NCBI GenBank assembly: GCA_902491395.1
Contig: CABUHO010000009.1
Coordinates: 1 to 64,000 of the forward strand
From: an uncultured Collinsella sp.
GTDB lineage: Bacteria > Actinomycetota > Coriobacteriia > Coriobacteriales > Coriobacteriaceae
Length of the DNA: 64,000 bases
Reading direction: 5' to 3'
The translations under genes and the position numbers were made by a program. The stretch's first letter is position 1; each line of letters starts with the position of its first letter. Positions 25,374 to 35,529 of the stretch are shown here, piece after piece. The notes under the pieces are model-generated. The model made no database searches. It saw nothing but the letters and a program-made list of their open reading frames with translations, and was not told where the DNA came from.

Positions 25374-26111
25374 TTAGAGCTTCCTCAGCACAATGGCGAT
25401 GGTGTTGAGGTATTCGAGCGCGCCGGCTTCAACGGCAGCGCGGTCGCCTGCTGCGTACTCGTTGTCGCAGGCGAGCCAGTCTTCCCATGCTTCGTCCGTG
25501 CAGAGCATAGGCTGCATCGAGACAATCTCGACGCCGGGGGTCGGCTCGATCATGGCGCGCCACCAGGCTATGTCGTGCATGTAGTCGAGCTGCTCGGGTG
25601 CCCAGGATTTGAGCAGGCATTCGGGCAGATTATCGTGGCAGTCGCAGGCCATGCCAGGGATGCTCAAATACAGCATGCCCCCGCGCCTGACATAGGGGAG
25701 CAAGCGCTCGCTCAGATAGTGCGGGTCGCGACCGTAGTAGTTGTACGAGTCGATGCTCACGACCGCATCAAAATAGTCGTGCTCAAACGGGAGCCCCTGT
25801 GAGGCGTCCGCCTTAACAGGGTGAATCGTGTTGCGGGGAATACCGAGTGAATCGAAGAACGCGCGGTTTTCGACGGGATCGCTCCACAGGTCGACAGCAT
25901 AAGTGTCAAATCCGTATTCGCGGGCAAGCAGGGCGCTGGTAATGCCGGTGCCCGACCCAAGGTCGCAGACACGGGCGCCGCGGGGAATGCTCGCATCGCA
26001 AAGGAGCTCTTCGCAGAGTTTGAGGGGATTGGGGCCCATAATCTTAGAGTGCACAAGTGCCGCGTCGAAGCTGGTGGCTTTTGGGAAGGATTGAGATTTC
26101 GCAGAGTTCAT
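25374..26111 (-). CDS. Class I SAM-dependent methyltransferase
   Basis: A 245-residue Rossmann methyltransferase. CDLGSGTGITSALLA is the SAM-binding motif I (near residues 49-63), YAVDLW motif II, and FDAVVSIDSYNYYG motif IV. It has a long C-terminal part with WAPEQLDYMHDIAWW, as in small-molecule methyltransferases of the UbiE/cyclopropane-like groups. ATG 26111 follows AGGAAAGA. There is no neighbouring pathway gene, so the substrate is unknown. Confidence 0.82.
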   Translation of the reverse strand: MNSAKSQSFPKATSFDAALVHSKIMGPNPLKLCEELLCDASIPRGARVCDLGSGTGITSALLAREYGFDTYAVDLWSDPVENRAFFDSLGIPRNTIHPVKADASQGLPFEHDYFDAVVSIDSYNYYGRDPHYLSERLLPYVRRGGMLYLSIPGMACDCHDNLPECLLKSWAPEQLDYMHDIAWWRAMIEPTPGVEIVSMQPMLCTDEAWEDWLACDNEYAAGDRAAVEAGALEYLNTIAIVLRKL

Positions 26112-26378
26112 TGTTCTTTCCTATCAGGTGCATATGTGGCAGATGACGGAGGCGGAACGGCGCAACAAACCGCGGCCGTTGGACGGCCGTTTTCAATTTG
26201 TATGCGATTGACCGTTCCCTAAAGAACAATGACCAAAAAGACATCCCCTTGGATGATCGAAATTGGGCCGAGGCCCGTGACGCTTTGATTATAGAACGTT
26301 GCGCACGGGCCGGGGAAATGCCATTTGTCACGGATTTGAGGGTGAGCTAGGCGAGCTGGATCCCGCTTGGTACCGACG

Positions 26379-27254
26379 CTACTTCCAAATCGTGAGCGCG
26401 GCGGTGCCCAGCACGATGAGGAAAAGGCCGATGGCGCTTCGACGCGACAACTTTTCGTTGAAGGCCAGGCGTGCGAACAGCGCCGATACGACAATCGATA
26501 GTTTGTCGATTTGCACGACGACGCTCACCTGGCCTGCAGCGATGGCGTAGTAGTACAGCAGCCATGACGCGCCGGTCGCGATGCCCGATGCCGCGAGAAA
26601 CGCGAGTTCGCGCGGGTCAATGCGCACGACATGCTCCAGCTTTCCCTTGGCAACCACAATCGCCCATGCCATAACCAGTACCACGCAGGTGCGGATTGCC
26701 GTAGCCAGGTTTGACTCGACACCTTCGATGCCGATCTTGGCGAGGACGGAGGTGAGTGCTGCGAACACGGCGGCGCCAAGGGCGTAAGCGAGCCAGGTTC
26801 GGTCTTGCTTGTGCCCTGCGCCGGCGGACTGCTTTTTCTCGATCATCAAAAAGGTGCCGAGCGTGATGACGGCGGTTCCCGCGAGTTTGACCGCCAGGTT
26901 GCCTGTCTCACCAAACAGCACAATGGCGATGAGGACGGCGAGCACGGTGCTCATCTTGTCGACGGGTACAACCTTGTTGACGTCTCCGATACTGAGAGCC
27001 TTAAAGTAGCAGATCCACGAGGCGCCGGTGGCGAGTCCCGAGAGGGTGAGGAATAGCCAGGCCTTGGCGGGAATGGCGCCGATTGCTCCGATGGATCCAG
27101 AAATGCTCGCCATTGCCCAGGCAAATACGAGCACCACGCAAGTACGGATGGCGGTCGCAACATCGGAGTCGGTGTGCCTGATGCCGCATTTGGCCAAAAT
27201 GGATGTGATGCCGGCAAAGAAAGCCGATGCAAATGCTGCCGTAACCCACGACAC
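26379..27254 (-). CDS. EamA/DMT-family transporter
   Basis: A 291-residue protein with ten hydrophobic helices in two homologous halves. The duplicated motif AIRTCVVLVFAWAM / AIRTCVVLVMAWAI shows the internal repeat very clearly. Members export metabolites or drugs. It starts with GTG at 27254, ten bases after GAGGAGG. A short gap (68 bases) separates it from the ABC permease gene upstream on the same strand. Substrate unknown. Confidence 0.88.
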   Translation of the reverse strand: MSWVTAAFASAFFAGITSILAKCGIRHTDSDVATAIRTCVVLVFAWAMASISGSIGAIGAIPAKAWLFLTLSGLATGASWICYFKALSIGDVNKVVPVDKMSTVLAVLIAIVLFGETGNLAVKLAGTAVITLGTFLMIEKKQSAGAGHKQDRTWLAYALGAAVFAALTSVLAKIGIEGVESNLATAIRTCVVLVMAWAIVVAKGKLEHVVRIDPRELAFLAASGIATGASWLLYYYAIAAGQVSVVVQIDKLSIVVSALFARLAFNEKLSRRSAIGLFLIVLGTAALTIWK

Positions 27255-27322
27255 GGGTTGGACACCTCCTCATAATAGACCGCGCCAGATCTGCGGCGCA
27301 TGCCCGATGATACCGCGCTCGC

Positions 27323-28021
27323 CTACAGGTCGCGTGCCCGGTAGACCTTGGTGCTGACGATGCAGCTAAGTGCACATAGCACGAGGGTCAATACCGCGAT
27401 TCCTGCGCACAGACAGCCAAGAACAGCAGGGTCGGGATTCGCCCCAGCAATCGACATGAGCCAGTTGCTGATGGGGTTTGAGGAGCTCAGCGTGGCCATG
27501 GCAAGGCATCCGAGCAAGGCAAACAGGCCGACGGAAAGGCGCAGCGCCTCCATGTGTCCAAATCGAAAGAACAGCGGCTGTGCCAGAAACACCATCATGA
27601 GGGAGATGAGCATCGATGCGGCGGAGGCTATTGTGGTCTCAAAGACGATCTGTCCCGTCGAGGGGATACCCGCGCTGTTGAAGAGCGGGATGGAGATGAT
27701 GCTCAGAAGCGCGGCGGCGCACGCCATGACGGCCGAGAAGACAATGATGCTCAGGTAGCGTGCACAGATGATGTCTTTGCGCGAGATAGGCAGCGTTGCC
27801 CGATAGCGCTCCCATCCGTTTTGATTGTCGTAGCCGGCCAGCGAGTTCATGACCACGATGGGCGACATGGCACTGACCGCGCAGGCGCCGGCGCTCATAC
27901 CGGAATCGCCATCCGATGCGTTGGCGAGGGTCAGTACGACGAAGATGAACAGGCCGACGCCCGCGATGCTCGGGACAAGCGTGCGGACGATGGCGAGATC
28001 GGACATAAAGGCGCGTTTCAT
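27323..28021 (-). CDS. ABC-2 type exporter permease
   Basis: A 232-residue membrane protein with about six hydrophobic segments: the N-terminal region near 14-34, a segment around 45-62 followed by the WERYRATLPISRKDIICARY motif, which is typical of ABC-2 permeases of this small type, and four more helices. It overlaps the end of the ATPase gene by four bases (ATGA), so they are translationally coupled. With the GntR regulator it forms a YtrA-like operon. Such exporters often handle peptides or cell-envelope stress agents. Confidence 0.85.
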   Translation of the reverse strand: MKRAFMSDLAIVRTLVPSIAGVGLFIFVVLTLANASDGDSGMSAGACAVSAMSPIVVMNSLAGYDNQNGWERYRATLPISRKDIICARYLSIIVFSAVMACAAALLSIISIPLFNSAGIPSTGQIVFETTIASAASMLISLMMVFLAQPLFFRFGHMEALRLSVGLFALLGCLAMATLSSSNPISNWLMSIAGANPDPAVLGCLCAGIAVLTLVLCALSCIVSTKVYRARDL

Positions 28022-28899
28022 TTCGAAGCCCCTTTCAGCATGAGGCGCAGATAGTCATCAATGGTTGCCCGATCGCAGGGAATCTCGGGAAAGGCCTCGA
28101 GCGTATCGCGACGGTTGGGCACGAGCACGTCCACGCTATAGGCGTGGTGGGCGGCACGGGCGCCTTCGACGCAAGCCATGAGCTCGGACGCCTGTGATTG
28201 GGTGCAGTGGGCGATGCCGGCTCGGTCGGTAATGTCCTCGCGCGGCAGGTCAAACACAATCGAGCCGTTATCGATGCAGATGACGCGGTCGGCAGTGCGA
28301 TCGAGGTCGGATGTAATGTGGCTCGAGAGCAGCACGCTGTGCTGGCCGTCGGAAACAAAGGCGAGCAGCTCATCGAGCAGTTCCTCGCGCGCCATGGGAT
28401 CAAGGCCTGCGGTGGCTTCGTCCAAAACGAGCAGCTTGGCATTGTGGCTGAGCGCACAGGCGAGCTGCAGCTTCATGCCCATGCCGCGGGAGAGGTCCTT
28501 GACCTTTGTCTTGGGATCGAGGCCAAATCGGTCGATGAATCCGGCGAACGTTTCGCAGCTCCACGTGGGATATGCCGGGCCTACGAGCTTCTCGACCTGG
28601 CTCACCTTGAGCGTGGAGGGGAAGGGACACGTGTCCAGGACAAGCCCGATGCGGGAGCGCAGGTGGCGCTGCGTCTCGTCGGGCGCGTTGGCGTCGCAGC
28701 GCTGTCCAAGCAGATGCACCTCGCCGGCATCGGGCTTTATAAGCCCAAGCGCGGCGCGAATGGTCGTCGTCTTGCCGGCACCGTTTGCTCCCACAAAGCC
28801 GACAATTTGGCCGGGCTCCACGGCAAGTGTGACCTCTCGCAACGAAAAACGGTCGCTCACGCGGCGCGATACACCTTTGAGTTCTAGCAAATTTTGCAT
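28018..28899 (-). CDS. ABC transporter ATP-binding protein
   Basis: A 293-residue ATPase. Walker A GANGAGKTT (about 39-47), signature LSRGMGMKLQLACAL (a variant of LSGGQ), Walker B LLVLDEATAGLD, H-loop LSSHI. The C-terminal 70 residues are the extension common to ABC-2 exporter ATPases. ATG 28899 has AAAGG eight bases before it; the longer open frame lacks a site. It is the middle gene of the GntR, ATPase, permease operon, and 23 bases separate it from the regulator gene. Confidence 0.9.
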   Translation of the reverse strand: MQNLLELKGVSRRVSDRFSLREVTLAVEPGQIVGFVGANGAGKTTTIRAALGLIKPDAGEVHLLGQRCDANAPDETQRHLRSRIGLVLDTCPFPSTLKVSQVEKLVGPAYPTWSCETFAGFIDRFGLDPKTKVKDLSRGMGMKLQLACALSHNAKLLVLDEATAGLDPMAREELLDELLAFVSDGQHSVLLSSHITSDLDRTADRVICIDNGSIVFDLPREDITDRAGIAHCTQSQASELMACVEGARAAHHAYSVDVLVPNRRDTLEAFPEIPCDRATIDDYLRLMLKGASK

Positions 28900-28922
28900 G
28901 GTATAGCCTTTCTTGCAGATGG

Positions 28923-29303
28923 CTACTGCATGGTTTCGGGGGCTACGAGGTCGAGCATCTCGTGCAGCTTGTCGCACGTGACGCCCAAGGCTTCGGCTTG
29001 GTTCGCCGCTTTCGCAAGCAGCTCTTCGATATGGCAGAGCTGGTTTTCGCGCAAGAGCTCCTGGTTGCCCTCGGCGACAAAACAGCCCTTGCCCTGCACG
29101 GTGCAGATAAACCCGAGCTGCTCCAGATCGGCGTAGGCGCGCTTGGTGGTGATGACGCTCACACCAAGATCGCTCGCGAGTGCACGGATGCTGGGGAGTT
29201 TGGCTCCCGCAGCGAGCGTGCCCGAAAGGATCTGAGCTTTGACCTGCGAGGATATCTGTTCGTAGATAGGCTTATCGCTCGAATTGGATAGGATGATGTC
29301 CAC
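28923..29303 (-). CDS. GntR-family regulator, YtrA type
   Basis: A 126-residue protein: a GntR winged helix (KPIYEQISSQVKAQILSG, KLPSIRALASDLGVSVITTK, GKGCFVAEG) plus a short C-terminal helical dimer tail and no ligand domain. This is the YtrA layout, in which the regulator controls its own ABC exporter operon. GTG 29303 follows AAGGAG. A matching inverted repeat is 27 bases upstream. The inducer is not evident. Confidence 0.87.
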   Translation of the reverse strand: MDIILSNSSDKPIYEQISSQVKAQILSGTLAAGAKLPSIRALASDLGVSVITTKRAYADLEQLGFICTVQGKGCFVAEGNQELLRENQLCHIEELLAKAANQAEALGVTCDKLHEMLDLVAPETMQ

Positions 29304-29330
29304 AGCGGCTCCTTAGCTGTTGGGCTACAC

Positions 29331-29364
29331 GTGTATATAACCGGTAAGCACAGTATATATACAC
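29331..29364. promoter_or_regulatory. Candidate GntR/YtrA operator
   Basis: GTGTATATA (29331-29339) and its reverse complement TATATACAC (29356-29364), with a 16-base centre. It lies over the likely promoter of the minus-strand GntR-ABC operon (TTGCAT and AT-rich -10 candidates on that strand). Autoregulation is the norm for this family. Confidence 0.5.
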
Positions 29365-29518
29365 TATGCACAGTTATGCAAGAGACAAATTCGGATTGGG
29401 CCGGCTGCCCGGGCCCTGACTGATGAATTTGTCCTGATAGGCGCCCTAGATCGGGATTTCGCGGCTACAATAATGCGGTTACAACGACGTAATGCACTCA
29501 ATGCAAGAAAGGATCCGC

Positions 29519-31132
<1,614 letters not shown>

Positions 31133-31288
31133 CGCATCGGCGCGGTGCCCCTGCGGGGCTGCCGCGCCGTTTGCTTGCCTGATGCCGCGTGAGCGGCTAT
31201 CATACCCACCGTCGTCTCAAGACCGGGGCGTCCGAGCAGTTCGGGTCCGATATCCTGCTCGTTAAACCTAAAACCAAAGGAGTACATA

Positions 31289-32011
31289 ATGATCAAGAAG
31301 GTCATGGAGGACTACAAGGTCCTGTTGCGGAGCATTCCCGCGGCAACGGTTTCGCTGTTTTTCGTGAGCGTCATCATGATGAACCTGCTGGCCAACAAAG
31401 AGCTCATCAGCCTGCCGTATCTGGCACTCGATTGCGGCTTTGTGGTGAGCTGGGTTTCGTTTTTGTGCCAGGACATGATCTGCAAGCGCTTTGGCGCCAA
31501 GGCATCCATCAAAATCTCTATCCTCGCGCTGCTGGTCAACCTGGCCGTGAGCCTGTGCTTTTGGGCATGCTCGCTCACGCCCGGCATGTGGGGCGCCTAC
31601 TACGACACGGGCATGATCGAGGTCAACACCGCCCTCAACGCCACGATCGGCGGCACCTGGTACGTGGTGTTTGGCTCGTCGCTGGCCATGCTCACCTCTG
31701 CCGTGGTCAACTCCACGCTCAACCAGTCGCTCGGCCGCATGCTCAAAAAGAATAACTTTGCGAGCTTTGCCTTCCGCTCCTATGTGTCCACGGGCATTGG
31801 CCAGTTTATCGACAACCTGGTCTTCGCCATTGTGGTGAGCCACACGTTCTTTGGTTGGACGTGGGTGCAGGTGTTTATGTGCTCGCTGACCGGCGCTATC
31901 GCCGAGCTGCTGTGCGAGGTCTTCCTGAGCCCGGTGGGCTACAAGGTCGTGCGCAGCTGGGAGCGCGAGAACGTGGGCGCCGAGTATCTCGAGCGTCACG
32001 CAACTGCCTAA
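31289..32011 (+). CDS. Queuosine-precursor transporter-type membrane protein (VUT/YhhQ family)
   Basis: A 240-residue membrane protein with about six helices. VVSWVSFLCQDMICKRFGAKAS and FRSYVSTGIGQFIDNLVF (each abbreviated here) are the YhhQ/QueT-type signatures of the VUT family, which takes up preQ0/preQ1 or queuine. ATG 31289 follows AAAGGAG. I looked for a preQ1 riboswitch in the 156 bases upstream and saw none. The next gene, an SDR, begins 10 bases after it, so they are probably cotranscribed. Confidence 0.82.
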   Translation: MIKKVMEDYKVLLRSIPAATVSLFFVSVIMMNLLANKELISLPYLALDCGFVVSWVSFLCQDMICKRFGAKASIKISILALLVNLAVSLCFWACSLTPGMWGAYYDTGMIEVNTALNATIGGTWYVVFGSSLAMLTSAVVNSTLNQSLGRMLKKNNFASFAFRSYVSTGIGQFIDNLVFAIVVSHTFFGWTWVQVFMCSLTGAIAELLCEVFLSPVGYKVVRSWERENVGAEYLERHATA

Positions 32012-32020
32012 GGAGCCAGC

Positions 32021-32701
32021 ATGCAGGTGTTGATCACGGGTGCTTCGGGCGGCATTGGAGCCGCATGTGTGCAGCGCTTTTTGGACGAGGGCCACGAGGT
32101 CGTGGGCTTTGATCTGCTGCCGGCCGCGGTCGAGCATGAGCGCTACCGCCACCTGATTGTGGACGTCCGTGAGCCGAACACGTTTCCGGACGACCTGGAG
32201 CCCCGGGTGATCGTGAATGTCGCCGGCACACAGGACTCGGCCGACGACATTGCGACCAACCTGACGGGTACGATCAACGTGACCGAGCGCTATGCCTTTG
32301 CGGGGGAGGGCCTAGCCGCAAAGCCGGCGCCGGCCATTCGCTCCGTAGTCAACGTGGGCTCGGCGAGCGGGCACACGGGGTCGGAGTTCCCTGCATACGC
32401 GGCTAGCAAGGGCGGCATTATCGCCTATACCAAGAACCTTGCGAACCGTCTGGCGCCGCAGGCCATCGCCAACAGCGTGGACCCGGGCGGCGTCATCACG
32501 CCGCTCAACCGTTGCGTGATGGAAGACGAACGCCTGTGGAACCAGATTATGGAGCTTACGCCGCTTAAACGCTGGGCCACCGCCCAAGAGATCGCCGAGT
32601 GGATTTACTTTGTGGGCGTGACCAACCGTTTTATGACCGGGCAGAGCCTGCTGATCGATGGCGGCGAGGCCGGCCGCACACAATTTATTTGGCCCGAATA
32701 G
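32021..32701 (+). CDS. Short-chain dehydrogenase/reductase
   Basis: A 226-residue SDR: cofactor motif TGASGGIG (residues 6-13), NVAGTQ (NAG-like), the catalytic Ser in VGSASGHTG, and YAASKG with Tyr and Lys. The Asp in VGFDLLP after strand 2 suggests NAD(H) preference. The C-terminus (TGQSLLIDGGEAGR) is typical. ATG 32021 has AAGGAG seven bases before it. It is cotranscribed with the VUT transporter by position. It does not resemble the Collinsella 7-beta-hydroxysteroid dehydrogenase as I recall it, so no bile acid role is claimed. Confidence 0.85.
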   Translation: MQVLITGASGGIGAACVQRFLDEGHEVVGFDLLPAAVEHERYRHLIVDVREPNTFPDDLEPRVIVNVAGTQDSADDIATNLTGTINVTERYAFAGEGLAAKPAPAIRSVVNVGSASGHTGSEFPAYAASKGGIIAYTKNLANRLAPQAIANSVDPGGVITPLNRCVMEDERLWNQIMELTPLKRWATAQEIAEWIYFVGVTNRFMTGQSLLIDGGEAGRTQFIWPE

Positions 32702-32703
32702 GA

Positions 32704-32738
32704 AACGCGCCCGATGGAAAGCCGTCGGGCGCGTTTTT
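32704..32738. terminator. Bidirectional terminator
   Basis: AACGCGCCCGATGG (32704-32717) pairs with CCGTCGGGCGCGTT (32722-32735) with one G-T pair and an AAAG loop, followed by TTTT. It lies between the convergent SDR and ung genes. Confidence 0.8.
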
Positions 32739-32751
32739 GATGTACAGATTT

Positions 32752-33477
32752 TTAGCCGAGGCAAGTCCAGTTGACGGGGGTCGAGCCGCGCTGTTCGAGT
32801 AGCCGATTGGCTGCCGAGAAGGGGCACGACCCCATAAAAGCGGGGAGCTCCGCCGTGGCTCGGTTGGCTGAAAGCGGTGAGGGGTGCGTGGATGCCAGGC
32901 AGAACTTGCCGGTCGCCTCGCCTGCGCCAGTTGCGGCGAGCTTGCCCTCGACCATCTGCTGGGCAAAACGTCCCCATGCCAAAAAGACCACGGGCTGCGG
33001 CAGTAGGCAGCAGCGCTCGATGACGTAGTCGGTCAGGACGCTCCAGCCCAGCTTGGCGTGTGAGTTGGCGGCGTGCTCACGTACGGTGAGCGTGGTGTTA
33101 AGGAGTAAGACGCCCTGCTGCGCCCATGGCGTTAGGTCGCCCGTGGCGGGGATGGGACAGCCCAGGTCCGCATTGAGTTCCTTATAGATGTTGCGCAGGC
33201 TGGGCGGCAGCTTGGTTTGCGTCGCGGGAACCGAGAACGATAGTCCCATGGCCTGGTTGGGTCCGTGATACGGGTCCTGACCCAAGATGACAACCTTGAC
33301 CTGGTCGGCCGGCGTGTAGGCGAGGGCATTGAGAATGTCATCTTGCGCCGGGTAGATCGTCTGCTCGGCACGCAAAAGGGCGATGCGCTCGAGCAGCTGG
33401 TTCGTGGTGTCACGTACCGGCTGCGGCGCATCGCCCAACCAAGTCGCTATGTTACGGTCGCGAGTTGCGGTGTCCAT
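32752..33477 (-). CDS. ung: Uracil-DNA glycosylase
   Basis: A 241-residue family 1 uracil-DNA glycosylase. GQDPYHGPNQAMGLSFSV is the water-activating and uracil-binding loop with the catalytic Asp, LLLNTTLTV and HPSPLSANR (the DNA-intercalating HPSPLS loop) follow in order. It removes uracil from DNA to start base excision repair. ATG 33477 has AAAGGAG upstream; the longer frame to 33510 is not needed. It is a single gene. Confidence 0.95.
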   Translation of the reverse strand: MDTATRDRNIATWLGDAPQPVRDTTNQLLERIALLRAEQTIYPAQDDILNALAYTPADQVKVVILGQDPYHGPNQAMGLSFSVPATQTKLPPSLRNIYKELNADLGCPIPATGDLTPWAQQGVLLLNTTLTVREHAANSHAKLGWSVLTDYVIERCCLLPQPVVFLAWGRFAQQMVEGKLAATGAGEATGKFCLASTHPSPLSANRATAELPAFMGSCPFSAANRLLEQRGSTPVNWTCLG

Positions 33478-33567
33478 GGGGCTCCTTTGTGGCAGATGTT
33501 TTGCTGGCATCTATTGTAAGGGCGCCTTGTGGAGCTTGACCCATGGCATGAATAAAATGTGCGTGCC

Positions 33568-34476
33568 CTACGAGACGTGCTCGGGTGCTCCTGCCATGCG
33601 GGTGCGGGTGTTCGTGCGTGCGAAAAGGCGCGGGAGCTCGACCGTCGCCACCATCACGCCGGTCAGGATGAGCGCGGCGCCCAAAAAGGCGATGGGGCTC
33701 AGGACCTCGCCAACCAGGAAGAACGAGAAGACGGCGGAGCAAACCGGCTCGAGCGAGAAGGCAAAGCCGGTGGTCTCGGCGGGAACATGAGGCTGCACGA
33801 GCGTCTGCGTGATGAAGCCGTAGGCCGAGCAGATGAGCGCGAGGGCGACGACGACAACAACCTCGCTCGGGGTGCTGGGGAGCGTAAAGCCGCCAAAAGC
33901 GCATGCGGCGATGCCCGAGAACAGACCGGCAAAGCCCAGCTGCCAAACGCCCAGGCCCAGGGGGTCGACTTCCTCGACAAAGCGCTTGGCGACGATGATG
34001 TGGCCGGCATAGACAAAGGCGGAGAGCAGCATAATGAGCGCGCCGGGGTTCAGGCTGGTAAAGTCGGCGCCCGAGAGCAGCAGCATGCCGCCGGTGACGA
34101 TGGTGGTACCGACGAGCACCTTGCGCTCTGGGGCGCGACGCAGCAGGGCGGCGTTGGCAAACGGTACGATTACGACCGTCAGACTCTGCAAAAAGCCGGC
34201 GGTGGAGGCAGACGTGAGACTGGAGCCCAAACACATGCAGGTGAGCTCGGTTGCCATGATGGCGCCGATGATGGCGGCGCGGACCATCAGGTCGCGGTTG
34301 ATACGGAAAGCGCGCTTATGGAAAAGCAGTAGGCAGGCCGCGAAGGCGATGAGGCAGCGAAGCGCGACGATGCTCGTGGCGTTCATGCTGTCCATGCCGA
34401 TCTTCATGAGGGGATACGAAAAGCCCCATGCGACGGGAACGGAAAATGAGAGCGCGATTGCTTTTTTGCGATCCAT
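33568..34476 (-). CDS. EamA/DMT-family transporter
   Basis: A 302-residue protein with ten hydrophobic helices in two EamA halves (PVAWGFSYPLMKIGMDSM in the first, LEPVCSAVFSFFLVGEVLSP in the second). The second half has the usual EP-x-x-A-x-F-x-x-x-x-x-GE motif of drug/metabolite transporters. ATG 34476 follows AAAAGGAG. It is divergent from a LysR-type gene 158 bases away, the normal arrangement for a LysR-controlled exporter. Substrate unknown. Confidence 0.88.
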   Translation of the reverse strand: MDRKKAIALSFSVPVAWGFSYPLMKIGMDSMNATSIVALRCLIAFAACLLLFHKRAFRINRDLMVRAAIIGAIMATELTCMCLGSSLTSASTAGFLQSLTVVIVPFANAALLRRAPERKVLVGTTIVTGGMLLLSGADFTSLNPGALIMLLSAFVYAGHIIVAKRFVEEVDPLGLGVWQLGFAGLFSGIAACAFGGFTLPSTPSEVVVVVALALICSAYGFITQTLVQPHVPAETTGFAFSLEPVCSAVFSFFLVGEVLSPIAFLGAALILTGVMVATVELPRLFARTNTRTRMAGAPEHVS

Positions 34477-34634
34477 GGGACTCCTTTTGTTACAGAACGG
34501 TTTCGCAAAAAGGATTCTGCGCCCAGATATGGATGTAGTAAAGCGAATGTATCTTCAGTATGATTAAGCAAAACTAAAGTAGGCGCGAAAAGCGCTGGCA
34601 AAACGTTTTACGACTGCGTCGATGTGGAGGCAAG

Positions 34635-35438
34635 ATGGCATCGCGGTATCAGATTGTTTGTATGGTGGTCGATCGCGGCAGCCTGAAGGGCGCGGCCGAT
34701 GAGCTGGGCTATACGCAAAGCGCGGTGAGCCAGGCCGTCAAAGCGCTCGAGCGCGAGTTGGGCACCACGCTTATCGAGCGCGGTAAACAGGGTGTTTCGC
34801 TTACGCGTGACGGCAAGCAGTACCTGCCGTATCTGCGCCAAATCGTAACGGCCGAGGCCGAGCTCGAGGGCAAGCGCCAAGAGCTGCTGGGCCTGTCCTC
34901 GACCGATATTCGCATTGCGACGTTTACCAACGTGAGCCGAACCGTGCTGCCGCGCGTGATTCGCGACTTTGGGACGCTGCATCCAGGCGTGCGCTTTACC
35001 CTCAAACAAGGTGATTACACGCGCAACGCCCAGTGGGTGCACGATGGTGTGGTGGACTTTTGCTTTACGGCGCGTGGATTTACCGCCGGGCTGCAGAAGC
35101 GCGTGGTCTATCACGATGAGCTCGTGGCACTGCTGCCGGCGACGCATCCGCTGGCGGCAAAGGAAAAGGTCACACTAGCCGATCTGGCGTCCGAGCCATT
35201 TGTTCTGCTGGACGAGGGCGAACAGAGCCTGGTACTCGACGCGTTTGCCGCGCATGGGCTATCGCCGCATGTGACGAGCGAGGTCACCGACGACTACACC
35301 ATTATGGCGATGGTGGAGGAGGGGTTGGGCGTGAGCATGCTCTACCGCCGTACCGTCGAGGGCATGCGGGCTGATATTCGCGTGCGGCCCATCGTGCATG
35401 CCCCTTCGCGCGACGTGGTGGCAGCCTGGCGCAGCTGA
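34635..35438 (+). CDS. LysR-family transcriptional regulator, possibly truncated by an in-frame TGA
   Basis: A 267-residue LysR protein: N-terminal winged helix (GSLKGAADELGYTQSAVSQAV and ALERELGTTLIER) and a type 2 periplasmic-binding effector domain. ATG 34635 follows GGAGG. The TGA at 35436-35438 is followed in the same frame by DTMPIATRRFIDYMSSHIVN and TAG at 35501. That stretch looks like a normal LysR C-terminus (the RRFIDYM helix), and TGG (Trp) in place of TGA would give RSWDTMP. So the gene has probably suffered a nonsense mutation that removes 21 residues. It likely regulates the divergent DMT exporter. Confidence 0.85.
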   Translation: MASRYQIVCMVVDRGSLKGAADELGYTQSAVSQAVKALERELGTTLIERGKQGVSLTRDGKQYLPYLRQIVTAEAELEGKRQELLGLSSTDIRIATFTNVSRTVLPRVIRDFGTLHPGVRFTLKQGDYTRNAQWVHDGVVDFCFTARGFTAGLQKRVVYHDELVALLPATHPLAAKEKVTLADLASEPFVLLDEGEQSLVLDAFAAHGLSPHVTSEVTDDYTIMAMVEEGLGVSMLYRRTVEGMRADIRVRPIVHAPSRDVVAAWRS

Positions 35439-35529
35439 GACACTATGCCCATTGCCACCAGGCGCTTTATCGACTATATGAGCTCGCATATCGTCAATTA
35501 GCGATTGCGCGGCGCTTGAGGTTTTATTT

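Noticed and set aside
31133..31288. preQ1 riboswitch before the queuosine-precursor type transporter
   Set aside because: No preQ1-I or preQ1-II pattern could be found in the leader.
32021..32701. Bile acid hydroxysteroid dehydrogenase
   Set aside because: It is a generic SDR and does not resemble the Collinsella 7-beta enzyme that I recall; no bile acid gene is near.
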